Shown here: positions 27,955-35,573 of the stretch, piece by piece | Layout of the letters: each line of letters opens with the position of its first letter | Position numbering within the stretch: position 1 is the stretch's first letter | DNA from: Microvirga arsenatis | GTDB taxonomy: Bacteria; Pseudomonadota; Alphaproteobacteria; Rhizobiales; Beijerinckiaceae | Direction: 5' to 3' | Assembly: GCF_009910705.1 (NCBI RefSeq) | Contig: NZ_JAAAXJ010000008.1 | Coordinates: forward strand, 62,001 to 126,000 | Length of the DNA stretch: 64,000 nucleotides | Notes under the pieces: generated by a model | Seen by the model: the letters and a program-made list of their open reading frames with translations, nothing else | Databases searched by the model: none | What the model was told of the DNA's origin: nothing | Made by a program: the position numbers and the translations under genes

Positions 27955-28982
27955 TGCCGGTCTCGAGCGCAGGCGGGCGGCGGCGCGGGCGCGGCGGCCA
28001 GATCAACTACTGGCCCGGATTCGTGGACGCCCTGTCCACCCTGCTGCTCGCCATCATCTTCCTGATCTCGGTCTTCACGGTGGGCCAGTTCTTCCTCTCC
28101 CGCGAGCTCTCCGGACGCGACACGGTGCTCGACCGGCTCAACCGCCAGATCGCCGAGCTCACCGACCTCCTCTCCCTCGAGCGCTCCAACCGGCGCAGCA
28201 TCGAGGAGACGGTCACCTCCCTTCAGACGACCCTGCGCGCCAACGAGGCCGAGCGGGCGCGCCTGCAGGGGCTGCTCGACAGCGGCGGCGCGGCGCAGGC
28301 CCAGGCGCAGCAGCTGGGCACCCAGCTCGAGGCCGAGCGCCAGGCCACGGGCCGGGCGCTCAGCCAGGTGGAGATCCTCAACCAGCAGATCGCCGCCATG
28401 CGCCGGCAGCTCGCGGCGCTCGAGGAGGCGCTCGCGGCCTCCGAGAACCGGGACCGGGAGAGCCAGGCCCGCATCGCCGATCTCGGCAGCCGCCTCAACG
28501 TGGCGCTCGCCCAAAGGGTGCAGGAGCTCGCCCGCTACCGCTCCGACTTCTTCGGCCGCCTGCGCCAGATCCTCGGCAACCGGCCGGACGTGCGCATCGT
28601 CGGCGACCGCTTCGTGTTCCAGTCGGAGGTGCTCTTCCCGGCGGGCCAGGCCTTCCTGCGCCCCGAGGCCTCGGGCGAGATCGACCGCATCGCGAGCGCC
28701 CTGATCGAGCTCGAGAAGCAGGTTCCGCCCGACATTCCCTGGGTGATCCGGGTCGACGGCCATACCGACCAGCGCCCCATCAACACCCCGCAATTCCCCT
28801 CGAACTGGGCCCTGTCCTCCGCCCGCGCCATCGCCGTGGTGCAGGCGCTCGTCGCCCGCGGCGTCCAGCCCCAGCACCTCGTCGCCGCCGGCTTCGGCGA
28901 GTTCCAGCCGCTGGACACCGGCACCACGGAAGAGGCCTATGCCCGCAACCGGCGCATCGAGCTGAAGCTGACGGAGCGGTGA
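27954..28982 (+). CDS. OmpA/MotB-like peptidoglycan-binding membrane protein
   Basis: The 342-residue partner has a basic N terminus and one membrane helix with an acidic residue at D25 (WPGFVDALSTLLLAIIFLI), where ExbD, TolR and MotB carry their channel aspartate. A Gln/Ala/Glu-rich coiled coil spans about 50-190, and the C-terminal OmpA-type peptidoglycan-binding domain contains RVDGHTDQRPINTPQFPSN and the RNRRIELKL end motif. In effect it is a MotB with a long periplasmic coiled coil. The last codons lie inside a 12-bp inverted repeat. Confidence 0.87.
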   Translation: MPVSSAGGRRRGRGGQINYWPGFVDALSTLLLAIIFLISVFTVGQFFLSRELSGRDTVLDRLNRQIAELTDLLSLERSNRRSIEETVTSLQTTLRANEAERARLQGLLDSGGAAQAQAQQLGTQLEAERQATGRALSQVEILNQQIAAMRRQLAALEEALAASENRDRESQARIADLGSRLNVALAQRVQELARYRSDFFGRLRQILGNRPDVRIVGDRFVFQSEVLFPAGQAFLRPEASGEIDRIASALIELEKQVPPDIPWVIRVDGHTDQRPINTPQFPSNWALSSARAIAVVQALVARGVQPQHLVAAGFGEFQPLDTGTTEEAYARNRRIELKLTER

Positions 28983-28996
28983 AACTCCGTCAGCTT
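28965..28996 (+). terminator. 12-bp perfect inverted repeat spanning the stop codon
   Basis: AAGCTGACGGAG and CTCCGTCAGCTT form a perfect 12-bp stem with an 8-base loop that contains the TGA of the OmpA-like gene. GAGTTTAGTTAC follows, so it may be an intrinsic terminator with a weak T-rich tail. Confidence 0.6.
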
Positions 28997-29004
28997 GAGT
29001 TTAG

Positions 29005-29187
29005 TTACAGGGGCTTACCAAGGTAAGCTGCTACTTTGGATGTCTGAACACCTACTTGTCTCACAGCATTGATGAGCTGCTCACGAGTGATGTTCCACTT
29101 CTTAGTCCAGTATTGGACCTCCCACTCCTCATGGATGTTGATCTTGGTAGGATCTTGAGGACGCCGGATATTGAGATTGTCAGGCAT
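29005..29187 (-). CDS. DUF3606 small protein
   Basis: A 60-residue protein beginning MPDNLNIRRPQDPTKINIHE and containing EVQYWTKKWNITREQL and a C-terminal VGVQTSKVAAYLGK segment, which is the DUF3606 pattern (the ITREQLxxAVxxVG block). AGGAG lies eight bases before the ATG. The function is unknown. Its codons are markedly richer in A and T than its neighbours, suggesting either recent acquisition or a different expression regime. Confidence 0.82.
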   Translation of the reverse strand: MPDNLNIRRPQDPTKINIHEEWEVQYWTKKWNITREQLINAVRQVGVQTSKVAAYLGKPL

Positions 29188-29270
29188 TCTTGCACTCCTG
29201 GTTCTATATGCGGTATCTCCGCAACCAGAAGTTATGTACATCCTATAGAGACTACAAGATTACGTTAAGC

Positions 29271-31070
29271 TCACTCCGCCGCCTCGCTCCGCTCCTGCTC
29301 CCCCGTGAACTGCAGCCGTGCGAGGCGCGCGTAGAGGCCGCCCCTGGCGAGGAGGGTCTCGTGGGTGCCCTCCTCCGCGATCCGGCCCTGGTCCATGACG
29401 AGGATCCGGTCGGCGGAGCGGATGGTGGCGAGCCGGTGGGCGATGACGAGGGTGGTGCGGCCCTCCATCAGCCGGTCGAGGGCTCCCTGAACCTTGCGCT
29501 CGCTCTCCGCATCGAGCGCCGAGGTGGCCTCGTCGAGGAGCAGGATCGGCGCGTCCTTGAGGATGGCGCGGGCGATGGCGAGGCGCTGGCGCTGGCCGCC
29601 GGAGAGGGTGATGCCGCGCTCGCCGATCTGGGTCTGGTAGCCCTGCGGCATGGCCTGGATGAAGCCGTCGGCGGAGGCGAGCTCCGCGGCGCGGCGCACC
29701 TCCTCCTCCGTGGCCTCCGGGCGGCCGTAGCGGATGTTGTCGAGAACCGAGGCCGCGAAGATCGTCGGCTCCTGCGGCACCAGGGCCATGCGGGCGCGCA
29801 GGGCGAAGGGATCGGCCTCGGCGATGGGCACGCCGTCGACCCGGATCGTGCCTTCCTGCGGGTCGTAGAAGCGCAGCAGCAACTGCAGGATGGTGCTCTT
29901 GCCCGCGCCGGAGGGCCCGACGATGGCCACCCGCTCTCCCGAAGCGACCGCGAAGCTGAGGCCGTGCAGCGCCTGCTGCTCCGAGCGGGTCGGATAGGCG
30001 AAGCGAACCTCCTCGAAGGACACGGTGCCCAGCGGCGGGTTCGGCAGGGGCTTCGGGTGGCGCGGTGCCTTGATCGCGGGCCGCGCCGCCAGGATCTCGC
30101 CGATGCGCTCCGCCGCGCCGGCGGCCTGGGCGAGCTCGCCATAGACCTCCGAAAGCTGGCCGAGGGAGCTTGCGGCAAAGACCGCGTAGAGCACGAACTG
30201 CGACAGGCGCCCGCCCGTCATCTGCCCCGCCAGCACGTCCTGCGCGCCGTACCAGAGAACCCCGACGACGCTCGCGGAGACGAGGAAGATGCCCGCGCCG
30301 GTGAGGAAGGCGCGCATGGTCGTGGAGAGCCGGGCGGCGTGGAAGGCCTCCTCCGCGGCGGCGGCAAAGCGCGATGCGGTGAGGCTTTCCATGCCGAAGG
30401 CCTGCATGGTGCGCACGGCCCCGATGGCCTCCGCCGCAAAGGCCGAGGCGTCGGCCAGCCGGTCCTGCGCCGCCCGCGACCGGCGCCGCACGGCGCGCCC
30501 GGAGAAGACGAGCGGCAGGACGATGACCGGAATGGCGAGAAGCACGAGGGCCGAGAGCTTCGGGCTCGTGACGATCATGAGCGTCACGGCGCCCACGAAG
30601 AGGAACAGGTTGCGCAGGGCGATCGAGATGCTGACGCCGAACGCCGCCTTGACCTGGGTGGTGTCGGCGGTGAGCCGCGAGACGATCTCGCCGCTCCGGG
30701 TCTGGTCGAAGAAGGCAGGGTCCAGGGAGGTCAGGTGGCGGAACACGGCGGCGCGCAGGTCCGCCACGACCCGCTCGCCCAGGGTGATGACGCAGTAATA
30801 GCGAAGGGCGCTGGAGAGGGCGAGCACGCCCACCACCACGACCAGCAGGACGAAATAGGCATTGATGAAGGCCCGCCCCTCCTCGGAGAAGCCGAAATCG
30901 ATCACCCGGCGCACGGCGATGGGAACCACGAGCGTGGCCGCGGAGGCGAGGATGAGGGCGCCGAGCGCCGCGGCGATCCTGCCCTTGTAGGCGAGGCCGT
31001 AGGGGATGAGCGGCTTCAGGGCGCTCAGGGCAGCCTTGGGGCGGGATGGGGCGGAGGGCAAATCGGCCAT
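29271..31070 (-). CDS. ABC exporter, fused transmembrane and ATP-binding domains
   Basis: A 599-residue half-transporter of the MsbA/lipid-multidrug exporter type. Six membrane helices span about residues 25-300, followed by the nucleotide-binding domain with Walker [10 protein letters not shown], the signature [16 protein letters not shown], Walker [13 protein letters not shown] and the switch histidine in [10 protein letters not shown]. The ATG at MADLPSAPS is preferred; upstream codons give a basic non-homologous extension. The substrate is not evident. rpmE lies divergently upstream. Confidence 0.93.
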   Translation of the reverse strand: MADLPSAPSRPKAALSALKPLIPYGLAYKGRIAAALGALILASAATLVVPIAVRRVIDFGFSEEGRAFINAYFVLLVVVVGVLALSSALRYYCVITLGERVVADLRAAVFRHLTSLDPAFFDQTRSGEIVSRLTADTTQVKAAFGVSISIALRNLFLFVGAVTLMIVTSPKLSALVLLAIPVIVLPLVFSGRAVRRRSRAAQDRLADASAFAAEAIGAVRTMQAFGMESLTASRFAAAAEEAFHAARLSTTMRAFLTGAGIFLVSASVVGVLWYGAQDVLAGQMTGGRLSQFVLYAVFAASSLGQLSEVYGELAQAAGAAERIGEILAARPAIKAPRHPKPLPNPPLGTVSFEEVRFAYPTRSEQQALHGLSFAVASGERVAIVGPSGAGKSTILQLLLRFYDPQEGTIRVDGVPIAEADPFALRARMALVPQEPTIFAASVLDNIRYGRPEATEEEVRRAAELASADGFIQAMPQGYQTQIGERGITLSGGQRQRLAIARAILKDAPILLLDEATSALDAESERKVQGALDRLMEGRTTLVIAHRLATIRSADRILVMDQGRIAEEGTHETLLARGGLYARLARLQFTGEQERSEAAE

Positions 31071-31220
31071 GTCAGCCTTCGTCGAGGGAACCGCGGAGAG
31101 GAGCTGTGTCCATTGGCACGGAATCAGCTCTTTTCGTTTGAGGTGTCTCAATTTCCGGCAGCGAAGCAGGCTCACCCCGCCGAAAAGTGATCTGGGGCGG
31201 TTTAGCACCTTTGCCCCGGC

Positions 31221-31249
31221 TTGTTTCAAGGGTCTAAGTGGGGTATAGG
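31221..31249 (+). promoter_or_regulatory. Candidate promoter of rpmE
   Basis: TTGTTT and TATAGG are separated by 17 bases and lie about 75 bases before the L31 start. The -35 match to TTGACA is only moderate. The leader between it and the gene is long enough for autoregulation, which is only speculation. Confidence 0.4.
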
Positions 31250-31325
31250 CGCGCATCCATCAATTCAGGCTCGATCTACCCTGCGGGCTGACCAGACTTG
31301 GCTGGCCGCGAGAAGGACTATGGCA

Positions 31326-31565
31326 ATGGCGCGCAAAGAAACCGATCATCCCGACTACCACTTCATCAAGGTGGTCATGACCAACGGCACCGAGTACACC
31401 ACCCGCTCGACCTACGGCAAAGAGGGCGACACCCTCAACCTCGACATCGACCCGAACACCCATCCGGCCTGGACCGGCGGCCAGCAGCAGCTGCTCGACC
31501 GCGGCGGTCGCGTGTCGCGCTTCAACTCGAAGTTCGCCGGCCTCGGCCTCGGCGGCAAGAAGTAA
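31326..31565 (+). CDS. rpmE: 50S ribosomal protein L31
   Basis: The 79-residue product contains the L31 core [40 protein letters not shown] and RVSRFNSKF. It has no cysteine, so it is of the zinc-independent (C-minus) kind. The second of two ATG codons is chosen because AAGGA lies eight bases before it and only two bases before the first. Confidence 0.96.
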   Translation: MARKETDHPDYHFIKVVMTNGTEYTTRSTYGKEGDTLNLDIDPNTHPAWTGGQQQLLDRGGRVSRFNSKFAGLGLGGKK

Positions 31566-31601
31566 GCCGGCAGCAGCGCCGGCCGTTTCAGGCCATCCTG
31601 C

Positions 31602-31629
31602 GAAAGCCCCGCTTCGGCGGGGCTTTTTC
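31602..31629 (+). terminator. Intrinsic terminator of rpmE
   Basis: AAAGCCCCGC and GCGGGGCTTT pair around TTCG, followed by TTTTCG. This is a textbook stem with a stable tetraloop and a T-tract, 36 bases after the L31 stop. Confidence 0.9.
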
Positions 31630-31739
31630 GTTGGCCGCATCGTTCCGCGGTTCTCTCTCACGCCCCAACCCTAGCCCTCCTCCATCAAAATCAGGGGCAG
31701 GAGAGGGCCAGGTGCGGGTGCAGTGTTCTCACTTTGTTC

Positions 31740-31768
31740 TTGACTTCTGCTGCAAGCTGGGCTATATC
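31740..31768 (+). promoter_or_regulatory. Consensus sigma70-type promoter with no downstream gene
   Basis: CTTGAC(T) and (C)TATATC are separated by exactly 17 bases, a near-perfect match to the alphaproteobacterial housekeeping consensus (CTTGAC-N17-CTATAT). The nearest plus-strand gene is about 1.6 kb away. It points into the unassigned GC-rich stretch, so it may drive a non-coding RNA. Confidence 0.7.
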
Positions 31769-31774
31769 ATGGCT

Positions 31775-32060
31775 CATCCTCGTCCGGTGAGGGGCGCGCT
31801 CGCGAGGCGTCGCAGATGCGGGACGGGGCGCGGTCCCGCCGCAGGCCTCGCACGCCTGTGGTCGCGGGAGGCCGACCCTGGGCTCTGCCGCAGGAGGTCC
31901 GCCTGAAAAGAACCGCGCGTGACGAGCAGTCCGGCTCTTCACCTTCCACCATCATCCATCGAGCCGGGCTGCCCCAAGCGCCACCCTCGAGCAACCCTGA
32001 CGGCTCGCAGCTCACGCTGCGGGCCCGAAGGCGCTGGATCTTTGAAAGACTCACCACCTG
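31775..32060 (+). ncRNA. Candidate non-coding RNA downstream of an orphan promoter
   Basis: The stretch begins at the start point predicted from the upstream promoter and ends at a palindromic repeat that could end transcription. It contains several GC-rich self-complementary segments (for example GGTCGCGGGAGGCCGACC and CGCAGCTCACGCTGCG) and no supported protein gene. The RNA class was not recognised: it does not match 6S RNA, RNase P RNA, signal-recognition RNA or tmRNA as far as could be judged by eye. Confidence 0.35.
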
Positions 32061-32150
32061 CGTCATCCCGGACGGCGTGAGCCGATCCGGGATCGCATGA
32101 CCCATGAGGCGCTCTTTCCCTCCCCCTTGTGGGGAGGGCCAGGGTGGGGG
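32061..32150. repeat. Two palindromic repeats upstream of the rcdA-like gene's end
   Basis: The first (32061-32101) is CGTCATCCCGGACGGCG followed by TGAGCCGATCCGGGATCG, almost identical to the inverted copy at 11855-11894. The second (32110-32150) is the C-rich motif CCCTCCCCCTTGTGGGGAGGG followed by AGGGTGGGGG, nearly identical to the copy after the hdeD-like gene. Confidence 0.85.
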
Positions 32151-32238
32151 TGTGAGCGAGTGCCTATAAAGGTCAGGCGCCGACACCCCCGCGAGACGGG
32201 CCCGGCTCACTCAGATCGACCGGCAGCGATCAAGGCTC

Positions 32239-32775
32239 CTATTGCGGAGGTCCAAAAGCCTTCTGCAGCAGGCCGAGCTGGTCCGCGACCGGATTCGGGG
32301 CTGCGGACTGGACGGGGGCCTCCCCCTCGGAGATCAGGCGCTCCAGGTGGAGGATCCTGGCATGGAGACGGGTCGCCAGGCCTATGAGCTCCCTCAGCCG
32401 GGCGGGCAGGGCCTCGTACTCGGCCACGGTGGCGGCCGTCTCCGGCGTGTTGAGGCGGACCCGGTTCTTCTCGCTCCGGGCCTGATCCGGGGAGATCTCC
32501 CCCTCCGCGACGGCCCGCTGCAGCAGCAGCCAGGACGCCACCTGCATCAGCCGGGTGGTGAGGCGCATGCTCTCGCTGGCATAGATGAGGCTCGCCTGAC
32601 GGGGCAGATGGCGCGATTCCTCGCGGCCGGGCCCGTCGAGATAGGCGGCGGTCTCCTCGATCAGCTCCATGCCTTCCTGGAACAGGGCCTTGAAGGCCTC
32701 GGACCCGACGAAGCTCTGCCCGAACCGGACAGGATCGATGTCGAGCTGGATCACGTCGGGTTCGTTCACGCGCAT
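32239..32775 (-). CDS. DUF1465 protein, RcdA-like protease adaptor
   Basis: DUF1465 includes Caulobacter RcdA, which helps deliver CtrA to the ClpXP protease during the cell cycle. The 178-residue protein is helical with blocks FGQSFVGSEAFKALFQEGM, LIYASESMRLTTRLMQVASWLLLQRAV and LHARILHLERLI, as in RcdA. The ATG at MRVNEPDVIQL is preferred to one 17 codons upstream because a TATAAT hexamer lies only seven bases before the upstream one. The name is by family membership; adaptor activity is inferred. Confidence 0.8.
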   Translation of the reverse strand: MRVNEPDVIQLDIDPVRFGQSFVGSEAFKALFQEGMELIEETAAYLDGPGREESRHLPRQASLIYASESMRLTTRLMQVASWLLLQRAVAEGEISPDQARSEKNRVRLNTPETAATVAEYEALPARLRELIGLATRLHARILHLERLISEGEAPVQSAAPNPVADQLGLLQKAFGPPQ

Positions 32776-32832
32776 CTCCCAAGCCTTGCCATTCCGCCGC
32801 GAGGGGCGGAGGCATTCCGAACGCATGGGAAG

Positions 32833-32838
32833 ATTATA
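32833..32838 (-). promoter_or_regulatory. Candidate -10 element of the rcdA-like gene
   Basis: A perfect TATAAT on the minus strand lies about 58 bases before the chosen start. The region 17 bases further upstream has no good -35 hexamer, so an activator may be needed. TTAACC and TTAAG half-sites lie about 40 bases upstream of it. Confidence 0.45.
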
Positions 32839-32895
32839 GAGCGGCTCGCGGGAACTTGCCTCGCTAACCTCTTCTTAAGGTTAAGCCTGCTCCCC

Positions 32896-32926
32896 TCAAA
32901 AATCGAGCCGCTCGAGGCGGCTCTTC
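32896..32926 (-). terminator. Intrinsic terminator of the DUF1192 gene
   Basis: On the minus strand GAGCCGC and GCGGCTC pair around CTCGA and are followed by GATTTTTG. It separates the DUF1192 transcript from the rcdA-like gene. Confidence 0.7.
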
Positions 32927-33024
32927 AAGTCTAACAGGGAAGCGTCAAACAGAGTGGACCGAAAAGCCACCCGGCATCCAGAGAGAGAGAGAAATCTGGA
33001 TGCCTCTAGGATGCCTCGGATTGG

Positions 33025-33039
33025 TTAACGGGCCGTTAA
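33025..33039. promoter_or_regulatory. Perfect CtrA-box-like sequence
   Basis: TTAACGGGCCGTTAA fits the full CtrA recognition pattern TTAA-N7-TTAA exactly. It lies between the DUF1192 stop and its terminator, about 250 bases upstream of the rcdA-like gene. Binding is inferred from the motif only. Confidence 0.5.
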
Positions 33040-33081
33040 GGCTCCTCGACATTTCCCGGATCGATTCATCACGCCGATCCC

Positions 33082-33294
33082 TCACACCGATTCCTGGCCG
33101 ATCTTGAAGAAGGCGCTGGCGGCAGCCAGGGAGCTTTCCTTTCTAGCCTTCGCCTCCTTGAGGCGGGCGATCTCCCGCTCGAGCACCTCGACACGCTCGT
33201 CGAGCTCGTCGATGGAGAGCATCGACAGGTCCTGGCCGATTTCGTGCCCATTGAAGACGCGGCGCGGTTCATCGGCAAAGGGATCGAGGGCCAT
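33082..33294 (-). CDS. DUF1192 small protein
   Basis: A 70-residue protein with the DUF1192 pattern MALDPFADEPRRVFNGHEIG, LSIDELDERVEVLEREIARLKEA and a C-terminal ASAFFK segment. The middle is a short coiled coil. GGAGGAG lies six bases before the ATG. These proteins are restricted largely to alphaproteobacteria and have no known function; the neighbourhood with rcdA-like and trcR-like genes is suggestive of cell-cycle relevance. Confidence 0.85.
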   Translation of the reverse strand: MALDPFADEPRRVFNGHEIGQDLSMLSIDELDERVEVLEREIARLKEAKARKESSLAAASAFFKIGQESV

Positions 33295-33395
33295 GGCATT
33301 CTCCTCCGCAACGGTTGATCGGGACGTTAATCCGGCATGTATTCCTTGCCAACAGAGCCTATATCCCGGGAGCTTGTTGACCAAAGGAGGGGAAA

Positions 33396-34394
33396 ATGGG
33401 GCAGATCCCGGACACGATGCGCGCCGTCGTCGCGCAAGGCAGCGGCGGGCCCGAGGTCCTGAAGGTGGTCCAGCGTCCCGTTCCCCAGCCCGGGAAGGGT
33501 GAAATCCTGGTCCGGGTGAAGGCGGCGGGCGTCAACCGTCCCGACGTGCTCCAGCGGCAGGGCGGGTATCCCCCTCCCCCCGGCGCGCCCGACATCCTGG
33601 GGCTCGAGATCGCGGGCGATGTCGCGGCTTCGGGCCCCGGCGCGGCGCGCTTTCCCGTCGGCACGCCGGTCATGGCCCTTGTCCCGGGGGGCGGGTACGC
33701 GGAATACGCCCTCGCCCACGAGAGCAACGCCCTGCCCGTTCCGTCCGGCCTCTCCGTGGAGGAGGCGGGCGCCATCCCGGAGACCTATTTCACCGTCTGG
33801 ACCAATGTGTTCGACCGCGGCCGCCTGCAGCCGGGCGAGACCCTTCTCGTCCATGGCGGGACCTCCGGCATCGGCACCACGGCGATCCAGCTCGCCAAGG
33901 CTTTCGGGGCCAAGGTGATCGCCACCGCCGGCTCGCCCGAGAAATGCGAGGCCTGCCGGCGGCTCGGCGCGGATGCGGCGGTCAATTACCGGACCGAGGA
34001 TTTCGTCGCGGCGGTCAAGGAGGCCACCGGCGGGCGCGGCGCGGACGTGATCCTCGACATGGTGGGCGGGGACTACATCCCCCGCAACTACGAGGCCGCC
34101 GCCCAGGACGGGCGGATCGTGCAGATCGCCTTCCTCCAGGGCCCCAGGGTCGAGGTCGATTTCCGCCGCCTGATGGTCAAGCGCCTCACCCATACGGGTT
34201 CGACCCTGCGGCCACGCTCCCCGGCGGAGAAGGCGGCGATCGCCCGCTCGCTCGAGGCCAAGGTCTGGCCGCTCCTGGCCGAGGGCCGCTGCCGGCCGGT
34301 GATGGATTCGGCTTTTCCACTGGAGGACGCAGCCAAGGCTCATGCCCGCATGGACGGGGGCGAGCACATCGGGAAGATCGTGCTCACCCTATAA
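33396..34394 (+). CDS. NAD(P)H quinone oxidoreductase, zinc-free MDR type
   Basis: A 332-residue member of the PIG3/QOR branch of the medium-chain dehydrogenases. The GroES-like N-terminal half contains AGVNRPDVLQRQGGYPPPPG, and the nucleotide-binding half contains LVHGGTSGIGTTAIQLAKAFGAKV. The structural-zinc cysteines of alcohol dehydrogenases are missing, as expected. AAAGGAGGGG precedes the ATG. The physiological substrate is unknown. Confidence 0.92.
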   Translation: MGQIPDTMRAVVAQGSGGPEVLKVVQRPVPQPGKGEILVRVKAAGVNRPDVLQRQGGYPPPPGAPDILGLEIAGDVAASGPGAARFPVGTPVMALVPGGGYAEYALAHESNALPVPSGLSVEEAGAIPETYFTVWTNVFDRGRLQPGETLLVHGGTSGIGTTAIQLAKAFGAKVIATAGSPEKCEACRRLGADAAVNYRTEDFVAAVKEATGGRGADVILDMVGGDYIPRNYEAAAQDGRIVQIAFLQGPRVEVDFRRLMVKRLTHTGSTLRPRSPAEKAAIARSLEAKVWPLLAEGRCRPVMDSAFPLEDAAKAHARMDGGEHIGKIVLTL

Positions 34395-34397
34395 AGT

Positions 34398-34426
34398 TTG
34401 CAACATCGCGGCACGATCCCTATAAT
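34398..34426 (+). promoter_or_regulatory. Promoter of the trcR-like gene
   Basis: TTGCAA and TATAAT are separated by exactly 17 bases. It begins four bases after the quinone oxidoreductase stop and about 150 bases before the trcR-like start, which leaves a GC-rich leader of about 110 bases. Confidence 0.65.
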
Positions 34427-34546
34427 CATCCCGTTTCCCTCACATCGTGAGACGAGATGCTCCGGTCCGCACCGGTTCGGAGCGCAAGAGAGTTTTGCCG
34501 TGCGGCGCCGATCATCCGGCGCCCGGCCTGAAGGAGGTTCGCTTAC

Positions 34547-35269
34547 ATGTCCCAGGGACCGCTGATGCCGAAGGCGACGGCCGTTTGGCTCGTCGAGAAT
34601 ACATCGCTGTCGTTCGACCAGATCGCCGATTTCTGCAAGCTCCACCCGCTCGAGGTGAAGGGCATTGCCGACGGCGAGGTCGCGGCGGGCATCAAGGGCC
34701 TCGACCCGGTGACCACGGGCCAGCTGACCCGCGAGGAGATCGAGAAGGCGCAAAGCGACCCGAACCACCGCCTCCGGCTCGCCGAATCGCGGGTGAAGCT
34801 GCCCGAGCAGAAGCGGGTCAAGAAGGGGCCGCGCTACACCCCCGTCTCCCGCCGCCACGACCGCCCCAACGCCATCCTCTGGCTCGTGCGCAACCATCCC
34901 GAGCTGAAGGATGCGCAGATCATGCGCCTCGTGGGCACCACCAAGACCACGATCCAGCAGGTCCGCGACCGCACCCACTGGAACTCGGCCAGCCTTACCC
35001 CCATGGACCCGGTGACGCTGGGTCTCTGCTCGCAGATCGACCTGGATTTCGAGGTGCAGCGCGCCGCCAAGGACCGCCCGCAGGTGGAGCCCCAGGAGCA
35101 TGGCGGCACCCTGATGCCGGCGGAGGTCTCCACCGCTCCCGAGCGGCCCGCCGATCCCTTCGCCGACATGAGCCGCCCGAAGCCGGCTCAGGAAGACAAC
35201 ATCGACCTCAACTCCGTCTTCGCCAAGCTCAAGACGCTCAAGCGTTCGGACGACGAGGACGACCGGTAA
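34547..35269 (+). CDS. DUF1013 protein, TrcR-like cell-cycle transcription regulator
   Basis: DUF1013 proteins are annotated in alphaproteobacteria as the cell-cycle regulator TrcR. The 240-residue product begins MSQGPLMPKATAVWLVENT, contains two segments that look like helix-turn-helix units (SLSFDQIADFCKLHPLEVKGIADGE and LKDAQIMRLVGTTKTTIQQVRDR) and ends with a charged flexible tail. AAGGAGG precedes the ATG. Sequence-specific binding is inferred from the fold. Confidence 0.87.
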   Translation: MSQGPLMPKATAVWLVENTSLSFDQIADFCKLHPLEVKGIADGEVAAGIKGLDPVTTGQLTREEIEKAQSDPNHRLRLAESRVKLPEQKRVKKGPRYTPVSRRHDRPNAILWLVRNHPELKDAQIMRLVGTTKTTIQQVRDRTHWNSASLTPMDPVTLGLCSQIDLDFEVQRAAKDRPQVEPQEHGGTLMPAEVSTAPERPADPFADMSRPKPAQEDNIDLNSVFAKLKTLKRSDDEDDR

Positions 35270-35282
35270 GTTTCACGCAGAA

Positions 35283-35312
35283 CGGCCCGGAGCGATCCGG
35301 GCCTTTTTGTTG
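35283..35312 (+). terminator. Intrinsic terminator of the trcR-like gene
   Basis: GGCCCGGA and TCCGGGCC pair around GCGA, followed by TTTTTG, 14 bases after the stop codon. Confidence 0.88.
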
Positions 35313-35380
35313 GTCATGTGGTCATTTCGGACGGAGCGCAGCGAGGATCCGGGATCGTCTTCAGAACGATACGCCACCAG

Positions 35381-35505
35381 CCCTCTCCCCCCTTGTGGGG
35401 GAGAGTTGGAGAGGGGGGGTGTAGCGCCGGACTGGAACCAAGGTGGCGCCAGCACCCCCCTCCCGGCCGCTGCCGCGGCCACCCTCCCCCACAAGGAGGG
35501 AGGGG
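35381..35505. repeat. C-rich palindromic repeat pair between trcR-like gene and prpE
   Basis: Two inverted copies of the window's most common repeat (CTCTCCCCCCTTGTGGGGGAGAG and CCCTCCCCCACAAGGAGGGAGGG) face each other across a GGCCGCTGCCGCGGCC hairpin. They lie between convergent genes and may end transcription from both sides. No gene is supported between the two flanking genes. Confidence 0.8.
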
Positions 35506-35573
35506 ATACCTGCGCCACACTCGCTTAACGATCCCGGGTTCTGCTGAGCAGCCCCAGTATGACGCTTGCAGCC

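Larger units (their letters stand above)
31630..32238. other. Long intergenic region without a credible protein gene
   Basis: Between rpmE and the rcdA-like gene lie a consensus promoter (31740-31768), a GC-rich transcribed-looking stretch with hairpins such as CGCAGCTCACGCTGCG, a palindromic repeat (32061-32101) and a C-rich repeat (32110-32150). Reading frames of up to 147 codons exist on both strands, but they lack ribosome-binding sites and have Arg/Pro/Ser-rich, non-protein-like composition. Confidence 0.6.

Noticed and set aside
26989..28982. Possible Zorya-type phage defence pair (ZorA/ZorB)
   Set aside because: The two proteins share the stator design, but no ZorC, ZorD or ZorE-like gene is adjacent and the flanks are housekeeping genes.
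29190..31190. Long plus-strand frame opposite the ABC exporter
   Set aside because: High-GC antisense shadow; composition is Gly/Arg/Glu-rich and the exporter frame has all nucleotide-binding motifs.
31816..32100. A 94-codon frame in the gap after rpmE
   Set aside because: No ribosome-binding site and an Arg/Pro/Ser-rich product that reads into a palindromic repeat; the region is better treated as a possible RNA.
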